Assembly: GCA_027186245.1 (NCBI GenBank) | Contig: CP114481.1 | Coordinates: 3,394,501 to 3,458,500, forward strand | Origin: Coriaria nepalensis | Lineage: Eukaryota; Streptophyta; Magnoliopsida; Cucurbitales; Coriariaceae | Length of the DNA: 64,000 nucleotides | Direction of reading: 5' to 3' | Shown: positions 25,231 to 37,163 of the stretch, one piece after another | Layout of the letters: each line of letters opens with the position of its first letter | How positions within the stretch are numbered: position 1 is the stretch's first letter | Position numbers and translations under genes: made by a program | Notes under the pieces: model-generated | The model's input: the letters and a program-made list of their open reading frames with translations, nothing else | Database searches by the model: none | Told to the model about the DNA's origin: nothing

Positions 25231-27079
25231 ATAAAAAAAGAGAACAAAGTGGTGAAAAAAAAAAAAGAATAATAATAAAAAAGATTGCATGTAACATAAC
25301 GGAGGCACCGGAAAGGAAAAGTAATTGATATGAACATTAAAGGTCATTCACGTGGGCAAAGAGTTGTCTGATTGGGAGGAAAAATCAGTAAAATTGCCTT
25401 TGAAAAAAAAAAAACAAACATCATTGTCATAACCAGCTGGTTATTGCAGTTTTCTTCTTACAGGTCCGAGGTCCCATTCCTTGTAATCACTATCTCAATT
25501 ATTATCATTATCATTATCGTCGTTTATTTATTTTTTGTTTTTGTTTTGAAGTTTTGGAAAATCAAAATTCCACCATTTCTTAATAACAGCAACAGAACAG
25601 ACTAAAAGAGTTTCGATCTTTTATTTTCCACTTTCTGTAAAAGCAAACACTACCCTCCACCAAAAGAGTAACTTTCACTACAAAATTCCCCTCCACAAAA
25701 AATATAGTAATAATAATGATAAGATAAAATCAAATTTATTGAGAAATTCAACAAAAAAGAAAAAATATCACATTACCTCTCCGGGTTTTACCCACGATCT
25801 TAACGGGTTGAACCGTTTTAGTAACAGGTTTAGGCTCGAAACTCTCTACCGGAAATAAGACCCCATCAATCCCCTGAACGGCGATCCGCCCATCAATCCC
25901 CGGGTCAAACAAATAGGCCGACCCATCTCCCTGGCCGAACTTGACTGACCCATCAGCCTCCTCAGCCACCACTTTATGCGGGACCCGCAACGTATCTAAC
26001 TGAATTTTCCCGAACCTTCTAACTGAATTATACATGCTCTCCTCAGTCTGATACTCAGGTATCAAGTGATATCAAATTATCTGTTCTGGTGCACCCGGCT
26101 CGCTCAATTGGTCCATGGTGAGCTTAGCCATAGCTTCGTCGTTAGGAGCCAAAACTGTCAGAACATAACCTTCCGAAACTAACCGGCTCATTTCCGTAGC
26201 TAATGACGTCATATTTACCAAAATGTCTGCCATTTCATTGTACCCTCCATACTGTGGTAGGGTCTGGATAGAATCCTTGACCTGCCTCTCCCCATTGAAG
26301 TGATGGTGGGGCCCATCAGGTCCAGGAGCTGAGGCCGGAGCTAGAGCAGGCCCGGGAGCTAATGCGTCAAAGATTGGGAGAGCCGGAGGAGAACCCGGTG
26401 TAGCCGGGGGGGCCTGTTTCTTCAACCTGTGGGTCCTGGGGTCCACCTCGGGTGCTCCTTCCGGTTTAACGGCGGTTATAGGACGGAGGTTACGGCGATT
26501 ATTGAAATCGTTTTGTACAGACTGGGGAATTAGTAACCGTTCGATTCCGTGGATTATTCCATCCGGTCGGGTCAAGGAATCCGGGTGGGTCACTTTGGCT
26601 TGGTCAACGGTTTTCTCACCCGACTAATTATGCCGTGTCAAGTGGAGGAAATGTTTAGAAAGCGTGAGGTGGCGCCGAGTCGACCCAGTGTAACTCGGCA
26701 ACTCGTCGGATCCAATCCGAGTCGGGATCACGTGGGACAAAAGCAATGTCTGGAGAGACTTCAAATTACCTAGTTCGAGAGGATACCTCTTGTACTCGGG
26801 ATCCAAATCGCGTTCCAGAGCTTCATTTCTCGGCGCGAAGACGGTGATATTATGGTTTCCGACTGCTTCCTCTAGGGTTTAGAGAAGGAGCTCGGCGAGC
26901 TCCGTATAATGCGAGTCGAGTAGAGCGACGAGGACCGAGTTCGAGTTTATCTGGCCAGAGTTCGGCGGAGAAGACGACCTGGAAGCGGAGTATTCGGGCA
27001 ATGTGCCAGAGGGCCCGGCTAATAAGACGAGAAAAGAGGTGAGTAAAAGGTTGGAGGCACCATGGATGGAGAAATCCAT

Positions 27080-30000
27080 GGCGACTGTCGACTGACGAAG
27101 CAGAATGGAGGACAGATTTTCAGACAGAAGAGAGAGAATGTAGAGGGGTGGATTGTAGAGAGAGAAAGAGAAGCTTTTTGTTTTTGCTTCATTAAATGTG
27201 CTTTTATGAAAGTTTTGTCTAGTTATGTTAAATGCATGGGGAAGAGAGTAGAGACAAGAAGTAATGGTTTGGTAAAAAGGGGCTGTCTGCTCCGGTAGGC
27301 GGGCACGGAATGAGAAATGCTTTTCATAAATCTAAGTAAAACAATAAATTAAGATATTTTATTTTTATTACTCATAACTAAAAAAGAAACATGTTGCAAA
27401 AATGTTAATATAAGGAGTAATATTACAAAATATTTGGCATCCAAAGTTTTTGGCCCGTTGCAAAAGACCTTCAAATAAATGTATGTGATTTTAATAAATA
27501 ACTTAAATCTTCAAAAGAAAAAATTGATGAAACATCCCATTTTTAAAGTTTAAAAATGATTAAATTATTGATTTAAGCTCTACCCTCCCATTAGCATCCT
27601 TAGCTTCCTCCTCTTTTTTATTCGATCCAGATTATATGAAATTTAAAAATATAATTTTTATTTTTATTATTTAATTATATTTTATTTATTCTACATAATG
27701 AAAATGGCTATTCACTTTTTGATTTATTAATCAAATATAAATTTATTCTTTTTTTTACCTACTTAAATGTGATAATATTGAGATGATAATATCGAGAATA
27801 AAAAAAAAATAATTATTATCTCAATTATCCCATTTTTTTTATGAATTTTATTTCATACATAAATGTGCAGATTTACCTACTTAAATCTTGTGCAGAATGT
27901 TTTTTCTCAGTCCTTATCAAAAATTTCACCACTATAAATAGATCCACATTTCACGATTCAATTGATTATTCCTTTTGGTAAGAAAGTCATGTTAGAAAAA
28001 ATCAACATATCAACATATTATGTTTATATTCAATTTTGACTGGAGCATATTTCGTATAAATGAAAAGTTAAAGTTAATTTAGATTCTCTTCCGTGAGATC
28101 TTCATATCGGTATATGATACGCTCAAAATAATTAATGGATAAATGACAAATTGGATCTCAAAATACAACCATTGGAATTATTTGAAGTAGAAAAATTAAA
28201 TAAGAAACATTTTGTCCCACATTAGAAAAGGGAACAAGTGAGAGAGTGTTTATATAAAATTGCACATTTGTTAATGGATAATAAAATATAAGCTAGAATA
28301 CTCTCTTTTGCACGCGCTCGTAAGGGGGTACAAATCCAGATCAGATCGGACTTGACTCATGTACGCTCGCACCTAGGCGTGCCAAATGTTGGCCTGAAAA
28401 CGACCTGGTTTATCTTAGCCCACCTTTTGTTTTCTTCTTGATTTTTTTGTCTTTTCTTTCTTCTGCAAAAATATATGAAGATGAAAAGATGCAATTTAAT
28501 TTTCTGTTTCATCAAATTCATATTTGTATTAAAGTAAATTAAATTTCAAATTAAATTCTTATTAATCTCCTCTCTCATCATGAGCTTATAAATTGACAGC
28601 TTCCTCCTATTTGGAAATACACAAACAAAAATGAAATCTCTATTTTCCTTCCTCCCTCTAGAATTCTAAGTTTCTACTGTGATATAATTCGAGTCATTGT
28701 TTAAGTTCGCCGGAATAGTTCAGCGGTGCATCGTTACTGTTCGTCTTTGTTATATCTTGAAAGACAAATATCGTTCTACATTCTACACCGACATAAGAAA
28801 ATAAATATATTTTAAAAAAATTATTATATAACAAAGCTCGATTTAAATTTTTATTCTATTTTACTATTCTATTCTCTTTTATATTTTTTTTACTATTTTA
28901 CTATTATATTTTGCAGATTCTATTCTATTTCATTTTATAAATTCTATTCTATTTTAAAGAGCATCACTGTTTTCTTATTTCCGGTTCATATTTCCATAAC
29001 ATTCATGTTTACTGTTTACCATTTTCCTATTTATTATATATATAACTCCTACGAGTCGAAATACAAAATGTAATCACATTCTCTGTATCATTTGCTTGCA
29101 AATGAGGAAACCCCCCACGGCCCCACCGCCACCCCCACCCCAACATAACAGCAGTGGTTTTGTAAAAATTCTCACTAGCTGCCTTCTTTTGGAAGCTGGT
29201 TAAAATTACACCATTCCAACCCCAAAACATTGTTCTCCAACTGCTTCATCTCACAATCTTAACACAAGTAATCCACTAATTACTAATTAGAATAAACAGG
29301 GAACTTAGATGTACTAAAAGAATGGCCGGGAAGTGAAATTCTCACAAAAGAGGAGTAAACATAGAGATGAATATCCAATCAACATGTATAGTTTCTAAGT
29401 TACGATGACATCTTATGATACAAACCCATTTGCAACTATGTATGCAGAGAGCTCCAGATTATAATTCTCAAGTCTTAAACATTATATCTATATAAATTAT
29501 CAATTTACAATCGTACACGGGTCCCACGTCTAGATACAAAAGCTTTCTCCCCCTAGTTTTGTTTATTATCATGAATTAGATAGATATAAATCACAGGGAT
29601 AATCCACTGACTTGCAGGGGAAAGTGCAGCATCACATAGATAGTATTTCATAATTTGGAACGGTACCACCTATAACCAAAAAGAAGGTGAGTCCAATCAA
29701 GCCTTAAGAAGATAAAGTTGATTGATATATAAAATTAAAAATGATGGTCTTGCGGGCGTCCAAATATTCAGAGGCATAGCTCAAACCCTATGGCAAACAA
29801 TAAGAGTAAAAAAATACATATATATACTATTTCAGGTTAGTCGCCTCTTAGTGCCTGCCAAGTTGACTATTATAATCCTAAAGATGAGTGGGTTGCTCTT
29901 GGTTACACAATTGATAGGTTCCTATACATTAAACTGTGTGAATCATTAAAAACTAATTGATAGTTTATATTAGTAACTGAGAGTTTGTATATGGAATTTA

Positions 30001-30311
30001 TACCGAGCAAATAATGGATTTTCCAGACATACGTATAACTGAATTAACTCAAAAATTCGAATGATTCTGAGTTTCATCTATTTGGTTCATTTAGTAAATA
30101 ACTTTGAAAACAAGCTCGAGCCTGATGGTTTACAATGAAGGACCAAGCTATGGTTTCAAAAGGACAGATAACTAACCACATATATATATGTACTCATTTA
30201 ATGCAACCAAAAAACAAAAAAAAAAAGGGAAAAGGAAACAGATTTTGCTAAAATTTTAACTGACCTCTGAGAAATGACAGCTTTGAGGTCAGGGTATTGA
30301 TCAAATGATAT
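27080..30311. other. Intergenic, FLA promoter side to RHF2A 3' end
   Basis: The first 250 bases are the former FLA 5' UTR and promoter with GA-rich tracts. A possible solo LTR lies at about 28,000-28,790. From 28,800 to 30,300 the sequence is AT-rich with a C-rich patch (29,110-29,142) and no supportable gene. Confidence 0.5.
27990..28790 (+). repeat. Possible solo copia LTR
   Basis: The stretch starts with 'tgttagaaaaaatc' near 27,990 and contains 'tcccacattagaaaaggga' with a TATA-like 'tttatataaaattgcac', a layout typical of plant copia LTR promoters. It ends near 'ttctacattctaca' at about 28,788. No second copy, primer-binding site or target duplication was confirmed, so boundaries are approximate. 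Confidence 0.3.
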
Positions 30312-33300
30312 TCAAGTTGAAGTAGAACCTGCTGGGCATGCGGCTTCTTTGTTTATGTCACTCAAATGATTGTTACCACTAGTTTCTGAAGTCTGGTTGT
30401 TGTTTGATTCTAAAACCGAGCCATTCCCTAAACAACTATTTGATACAGGAATGGTATTGACCCCACTAGCATCTCTAGTCTCTATACGCTCCATCATTCG
30501 GGACACTGTTGCAATACCTGCATTCACCTCTCTCCTAACTTCAGAGCCAATGTCTGACATGGAATTGTTGCGAGAGAATAATTTCTCCTTCCAACCTCTC
30601 GTACTTTTAGAAATAGAGTCTTTGTATCTGAAAAAGAAACATAAAGATCCGATATTTAAAAAAGAAGGAACTCATCAGATATATTAGCCATGTAGAAGAC
30701 AAATGGTTAACATATGATTACAGGTTGCAACCTCATAGACAGTGTGCTGAATCGAGATTTCAGAGATTCTGAGAGTGATTGGAACTCTGATGGTCCAGCT
30801 CTGTCTTGATTAGTTGGTGATGACTGGATAGGAGAACTCCTGAAATAGTTATTAAAAAAAAAAAAAGCAATTACATCTTGGCTATCCAAAAAAGCATTTA
30901 CATCCTACCTGATAGCCAAGAAAGAGTATCTCTTCCCAAAACTGGAATAACTCCAGATTTTAGGCTGACATTAGATAACCAAACTACCTATCGTTCAAAG
31001 AAGATCCATATTGACTCGTAGAACGAACACCTGATCCAGATGCCGTTGCAGAAACCTGCTCGGCTTCCAAAGAAGTTATTGTTCTAGTCAGTTGAGATGA
31101 TTCTTCTCCCTCTGGTGGGGGTGTTGATAATGCAGCAACAGAAATTCCAGGATCTTGTTGACCTTCAGTTCTATGAGCTGGAGATGGAGGAGAGGCAGGA
31201 GGCGCATTAGGATGAGTTGATAATACCAAGAACTGTGGACGGCCTTGAGCTGAAGACCTATGCCTCTGGCCATCCCGTCTAGCAATGTGGCGAGCTCGCC
31301 CCATCGCAGCAGCAGCAGCTAAGTGTTGGATTATTCGCTCCTCAAGTTCAGAATCATTTGCACCAACTGGAAGCTGCATTGAAAAGTAAATGGTTATATA
31401 TTATCTTTTATCTTTCTCTAAGGGTGCATTAGCATCAGTGTCCTAAATTGTAGTTAGAGTAAACTGGAGTATGTGCAAAATGTATTATGTTAGATTATGA
31501 GGTATGCAAGATTTTTCATGTGGATCTCTAAGGGGAGCAAACTGGATTTTATCTTCAAACTGCAGTTTCAAATGCACTTGAAATAGATCAGGTCTGCATG
31601 ATGTGAATTCAATAAGAAAAATAACATAAACGGACTACATACATGCTGCAACTCAAAATCACCAAGCGTTGGGTGATGAAATATAGTGGCATTCCTAGAT
31701 GGATTTAGCCGAAGGCTCCTCTCTTGTTCCACAGCCTCAAGTAATTCCTGGCTGCAAAACCGATCAGGGTAATTGAGTTTTAATAAATATCAGTTTAGAA
31801 TAAAATAATAGCAGAGTGGGGGACAAACACAAACCCAGTAGGATCCTTCAGACTAATGGACTGCCAACACATTGGACATTGAGAGCTTCTCTGACACCTA
31901 CATATAGAAAAAAAATTAATTACAATTCATCTTGAAATTTTCCCCTATGGTGAACAGAAAACATATTGGTCGTAGAAGAATTCATTAATTGGTCAAGTTG
32001 ATGTTGTTGTGTTTTCAAATATCATAGATGGCATATAATCCATCCAAAGGTAGCTGAAGATGGACTGAGACTACAGAAAATCATAAAAAGATAAGTGGGT
32101 TGGTTGAAATCAGCATGTCATGTGGACTTCATATGGCAGATGAATCTGTACTCCTAAAATTTTATTCTTCTTGTTACGTTTTGGTTTAATACCTTTAACG
32201 TGTTTCAGGTATGATAGTGTTTGCATTCCCTTTGGCCCATTTTCGAATTTCATCTATTTGTGTAGTTTGGAAGATAATGCAGCTCTGCATTCATACAGCA
32301 ACTTGTCTAATGTTGATCTAGACTTGGAGGTTTGATTCTAAACCAATTAAGAACTTGCATTAGGAGAAAGATCCCATTATAGGAAAAAGGAAGAACAAAA
32401 GCCACGAGGCTTTCAGCTACGATGTTGACTACTACCAATGATTAGAGGGTGGGGCTGAATCCAACAACCCAGAGCTAATTAGAGGAAGTACAACAGGTGC
32501 TGATTCAGACCAACGCATCATAATCTCTTTAAACCACCATATGTTTCTCAAGTCAATTGTTTTCTTTAAATACAAGTATGCAATAGTAGTTTCATTTGGA
32601 AGTTAAGCTCTTAGTTAGGAGCCTAGATGTCTCTTAATAGTCCATCCAGATAATTTTATCAATCTGCACATACAATCTTGCTTTTTTTTTTTTTTTTTTT
32701 TACAGCAGAACTGACACTACGAACATTACAACCATATTAAGCACAATACTAACAAAGGACTTACCACTCAAGAATGCACTGAAGATGAAATTCATGCCTA
32801 CAACTAGTCACCTGCAAATAAAATACACAATACTCGCTGAGGGGAAACAGGATAATAGTTTATACTTAGGATAGAACCAGCAACTAAAAAAGGGAATCAT
32901 ATGCTTACCGTGGACGGATCACTCTCACAGAAGGCTTCAAGACATATACTGCAAGCATCATCACAAGCCTCCTGGATTCCACCCTCCACAAAAGCAGCTG
33001 CTGATGTCAAGTGCACCTCAGAATTCTTGCTCTCCTCCATTGCTGGGGCCTAAAAGAACACAGACACTAACCTTATCATGGACAATTCAGTGAATTCCAG
33101 TAATCTACTGATGAAACACACATATATATATACATCTTCATATCCATATATGATATGTCTTTACGTTTATAATGAGTTCTCTAACACAACATGAAATTCG
33201 GGGGAAAGAGGAAAACAAAAAATTCATGAAAAAAATTAGTAAAAAAACAAAGCCAAAAAAAAAAAATACAAAAATACAAAACAACTCAAAAACTGAAAGT

Positions 33301-33610
33301 TTTGGGGAATTCAACACCATTTAAACGATATAGATAAATGAAGCACTATATGATATACATCAACAAACAATATAGGAGAGGGAAAAAAAAAAAAAAACCT
33401 CAAGAATTGACAAAGGGGAAAACGAGAAAATAACAAAACAGAACTAAGTCAAGACAAACTTACAATTCCATCACTTACTTGAGGATTCAAGTCAAGTAAT
33501 CAAACAATCAAGCTCATTAAAGCAATAATAAGATTATCATAATCCAATTCTATAAGAAAGAAAGAAAGAAGAAAAAAAAATTGACAAAAAAAAAAAAAAG
33601 GGACCTCCAT
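30312..33610 (-). CDS. RHF2A: RING-H2 E3 ubiquitin ligase, RHF2A type
   Basis: Eight coding exons on the minus strand: 33610-33605, 33049-32909, 32811-32765, 31897-31835, 31751-31643, 31373-30988, 30839-30732 and 30627-30312. All are in phase, giving 391 residues and a TGA stop. The RING-H2 domain (exons 2-4) has CSIC, CRHEFHLQC and CPMCWQ, which bind two zincs and the E2. Downstream blocks LLEAVEQER, ATIFHHPTLGDFELQH, IIQHLAAAAAMGRARH, DRAGPSEFQSLSESLKSR and GSEVRREVNAGIATVSRMM match Arabidopsis RHF2A from memory. There RHF1a and RHF2a act in gametogenesis by degrading the CDK inhibitor KRP6/ICK4. The start is chosen at 33610 because a 6-nt coding end (M-E) splices in frame to A-P-A-M-E-E; the ATG at 33040 is the fallback. 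The donor after exon 1 (gtccct) is weak. Confidence 0.92.
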
Positions 33611-34777
33611 GACAATCTGCGTTGAATCGGAGAAAACGACGAGACGAGACAAATTATAAACGATTGAATTCGAGCAGATGAAAGTTGAAACCCTAAATTC
33701 GCAGAGATTACAAGCAGAGAGAAAGAAAGAGAGGGGACGACTAGAAGTAAAAAGAGTCTACTTTTTCCTCGAGAATTTCTTTATCACATTTGTTTAATTG
33801 ATTTTTCCTATATTTTATTTCCCCCCCCCCCCCCCATCTTCCCCGATTGGGCGATGACTCCAGCAAGCTTTAGCTCGGTCCATCACTCAGCGACAATTCG
33901 ACACGTGTCTTCGATTTAGAATATCTTGATAACTTTTGTAATAATTAGGTAATATTCTCTAATTATTAATACATCTATATTTTAGGGGCTCAGGAGGGGG
34001 GGGTAGGTTATCTGACCTGACCACCCACCAAAATCCAAATGTTTTGGAACACAACATATTTACATTATTACTCATTCCCTGGGGGTTGCTGCGCACTCAT
34101 GCTTGCGCAAATATGAACCGTCCAAGATTAATCGAACGGTCTTAAATAATAATAATAATAAAATATTTATTTTTCGAAATTTAAATTGAAGCAGATGCAA
34201 ATACGTATTTAAAAGAGCTAAAATTTTTGGACACCCAAAAAAAAAAACAGAACCCCCTTTGGCCAACAAAGCAGTAACATAAACTTCCTTTCTTCTTCTT
34301 CTTCTTCTTTTCATTTCTTTTTTCTTGATTTGTACGTTCGTCAATTCATCTTCCTCGCAGCGTAATAACATTTCTCTCCTTTATTTTTTTTTGTTTTCTT
34401 GTTTTTTTCTTTCAATGAAAAGCACTTATTGGGAAATTACTTCCTGACATCTTTTCGATGGGCTTGATTCCATACACTAGCAGTGACGCCCAAGGCTGGT
34501 GCATAGTTAAACATGGGTTAGTATAATTCCTTTATCAGTACTTTCTTATCAACTATTTGTTTGTTTCTCTCCAAAAAAGCAAAAAATAAAAAAAACAACA
34601 ACAAAAAAACCTTTCTTCAAATAACTCGCCGCAAGCTTTCTTAGAAAATTATTAATGTTTGATACTCTTTTGCTGGTTTTATCAATAAATTTAACAAATG
34701 GTATTATAATAAATGAAGAAGAATAAATTTTTTTTAATTTATAACTTTGTCAGACGATCTGGTGAACGACCCCAATC
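33611..34777. other. RHF2A promoter side and flank
   Basis: The first 150 bases hold the RHF2A 5' UTR with GA/CT tracts. A C-run is at 33821-33835. Beyond is AT-rich sequence with CTT repeats near 34,290-34,308. No gene is seen. Confidence 0.5.
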
Positions 34778-35009
34778 TCCTATCACCTGCATCTTCACTA
34801 TGAATACCAAGTACCATGCAAGACCATGTGATTGGCTTTTATACTTCGCATTATGGTGCATACAACCAATACTAAGAGGTAAATCTTTACAAAGGTTTTT
34901 GTCTTGCAAAGAAAGTATTGGTTGTATACGCCATAATGCGAAGTACAAAAGCTAATCACGTTTTCTTGCATGGTACTTAGTATTCATAGTGAAGATGCAG
35001 GTGATAGGA
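34778..35009. repeat. 232-bp hairpin with 96-bp arms
   Basis: The left arm is 34778-34873 and the right arm 34914-35009; they are inverted copies with about 8 mismatches in 96 bases by eye and no gaps. The loop is 40 bases. The outer ends are 'tcctatcacctgcatcttc' and its complement. The loop sequence 'tgtcttgcaaagaaag' recurs just outside the right arm at about 35,030. It could be a fold-back MITE, part of the adjacent Harbinger element, or a hairpin small-RNA precursor. Confidence 0.88.
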
Positions 35010-35380
35010 CTTAGTATTGTACAAAGGTTATTGTCTTGCAAAGAAAGAATGAATATATTCTTTTATTAGGAAGGTGGAAGGTAGTATTATTCTATGCACG
35101 ATATGGACCAAAAATTTTCAAACCTTTCATCATGAAATGCTATTCGAATTTGCATGAGATAAAATCAACTCACCACACTGTGCTATATAATATAGTTCTA
35201 TTGATGGTTGATTATTTCCCTCAAGCACAATTTCTGTATCCCAAAATTTCATCTAGTTAAGTGTGTGTATCATTTCATACTTATAATATATTTTTTAATT
35301 TGTTTTATTAGACATTTCTATAATTAATCGATGATTAGAGTTTTTTCTAATCATTTTTTGTTATTCTAACTAGCATCAAG

Positions 35381-36846
35381 ATGGATGGCCCGAGTTACGA
35401 GTTTGATACAGACTACGATGCTAATGGAAATCATGGGTCTATTTACTATAGTAGTGATGAAGAAGAATTTTTATCTCATGACGAAAAAGAACTGCAATAT
35501 TTGCTTATGCTAGAAGAGATTATTGCTGATTACAATGATAACTTGTCACAGATATAAGGATGGCTATAAGAACATCATCACTCACTGGTGCACAATATCT
35601 ATTGGAACTTATATCTAGTCACCCATGGGTCTGCTATGAACTATTTCGAATGGGTAGAGACGCTTTCTTGAGTTTCTATAACAAACTCAAGAGAAAAAAT
35701 TATTTAAGAGATTCACGTTATGTTTGCTTAGAAAAAAAAATTGGTTATGTTTTTGCTAATTGTGGAATATAATGTGAAGCATCTTCTGATTACCGATCAT
35801 TTTTAACATTCAACCAAGACCATCTCCCGACACTTTCGAGCTACATTGCGTGGTATTTGCAACTATGTCAACATCTCATTCGATGCAGTAAGCCAGATAG
35901 TCAGCATGCGCTCTTGGCAACGAATAACAAGTATTATCCATATAGGGTATGATTCTCTTGAAATGATGACCAAACTTAATATGATTGTTAAGACCTATAT
36001 AAGATATCGGCATACTTACGTAACATATTTCTCTTCATTTAGAACTGCATCGGTGCAATTGATGGTACACACATAGGTACGGCAAAAGTTCCACCAACTC
36101 TGCAAGCAAGGTTTAGAGGACAAAAATCGATATTGTCATGGAACATGATGATGACTTGCACATTTCATATGACATTTTCTTTTGTGTACACCGACCGGGA
36201 GAGAATAGTAAATGATGCTAAAGTTTTCCATGATGCAATGTGGAGAATGACAAATAACTTCCCTTTGCCAAGAGTTAGTGAACATATTCATGTTTTAAAT
36301 TGTTGCATGTCATGACCAAATATAAGGATGTACATATTTCTAATATTTTATGTATGTGACAGGTGAGTACTATGCCGTTGACTCGGGTTATCTCACGACA
36401 GTGGGTTTCTGCACTCCGTATAGGAGTGAGCGTTACCACTTGTCAGAGTATCGAGGATAAGGTCGATGTCCTCGCGGGAAGAAAGAATTGTTTAATTATC
36501 GATACTCTTCATTAAGGGGAATAATAGAGCATGCATTAGATGTGCTTTAAGCATATGTTTACGATCCTAGAAGCAATGCCCCCTTATGATTTCATGACAT
36601 AAGGACTCATCGTTTATGCATGTTGTGCCATGCACAACTTCATCAAGATGTCCGGTGTTCAAGACCGTTTGTTCGAACAAAAATGAGAACGAGGAGGAAC
36701 TAGATCTTGAAACGGAGGTCAAAAAGATGTTCCCAAACCATATTGGTGAAGTAGAGGATATCAACTTTTTGGATATACCTCAAAGGCAAATAGTTGCGTT
36801 GTGTGATGCAATAGCTGATGAAATATGGGAACACCATAATAACTAG
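35381..36846 (+). pseudogene. PIF/Harbinger transposase (ALP1/HARBI1-like), dead
   Basis: Blocks in order: an acidic start (ATG 35381, SSDEEEFL, LEEIIADYN), stop near 35,557, then SLTGAQYLLELISSHPWVCYELFRM (in part, 35,575-35,655), ETISRHF-like sequence (35,826), the DDE nuclease start NCIGAIDGTHI (36,044-36,076), a FSFVYTD block (36,178-36,201), VDSGYLTTVGF and PYRSERYHLSEYRG (36,376-36,458), KELFNYRYSSLRGIIEHA (36,483-36,536) and a C-terminal tail to TAG at 36844-36846. The domain is spread over several frames with multiple stops. No terminal inverted repeats were confidently found. Confidence 0.82.
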
Positions 36847-37163
36847 AAAGGAGAAATGGGTAAGTAGGAGGGAACACCGTAAATGGTTCATCGTAGGATT
36901 GTTTATTTTGAGGCCTTAAATAATGTAGGTATTGTGCCTTTTATTTATAAATCTAGTAAATTTTATGAACTTGAATATTGATGTTATTTAGTTAATAGCT
37001 TAGCCAACAAAAATTCCCTCACAATTCCATCTATAGACTGAAGGGAACAGGGGATTAACTCTCAAAATTCTCGCGTGATGGACCTGTAGAAGAAGAAGTG
37101 CAACAAAATCATATCTTTACCTAATTTCATTTCATGTTTTATTAAAGGCATAAACAATGTGAG
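36847..37163. other. Spacer between Harbinger and hAT elements
   Basis: AT-rich with no recognised feature. Confidence 0.5.

Larger units (their letters stand above)
23806..25776 (-). other. FLA intron carrying a truncated copia element
   Basis: The intron is 1,971 bp with GT at 25776-25775 and AG at 23807-23806. About 1.2 kb of it is retroelement sequence (24,050-25,230). Confidence 0.75.
23747..27079 (-). pseudogene. Fasciclin-like arabinogalactan protein (FLA15-18 type), three nonsense codons
   Basis: Two exons on the minus strand, 27079-25777 and 23805-23747, joined by a GT-AG intron in correct phase, give 453 codons before the final TGA, close to the family length. The product would be a secreted, O-glycosylated cell-wall protein: a signal peptide (MDFSIHGASNLLLTSFLVLL), a first fasciclin domain (NSNSVLVALLDSHYTELAEL ... 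NITVFAPRNEALE), a Pro/Ala-rich AGP stretch (about codons 190-220), a second fasciclin domain (YVLTVLAPNDEAMAKLT ... VQGIDGVLFPVE) and a C-terminal KLLEVA motif. Three in-frame stops interrupt it: TAA at 26881-26879, TAG at 26626-26624 and TGA at 26074-26072. There is no frameshift. Compared with remembered homologues a few residues before TLEEAVG seem missing. It is either a young pseudogene or a non-functional allele. Confidence 0.85.

Noticed and set aside
30370..30687. Plus-strand 105-codon frame
   Set aside because: It is the complement of the last RHF2A exon.
34713..34955. Overlapping sense and antisense frames with similar peptides
   Set aside because: The similarity on both strands is caused by the hairpin arms, not by coding.
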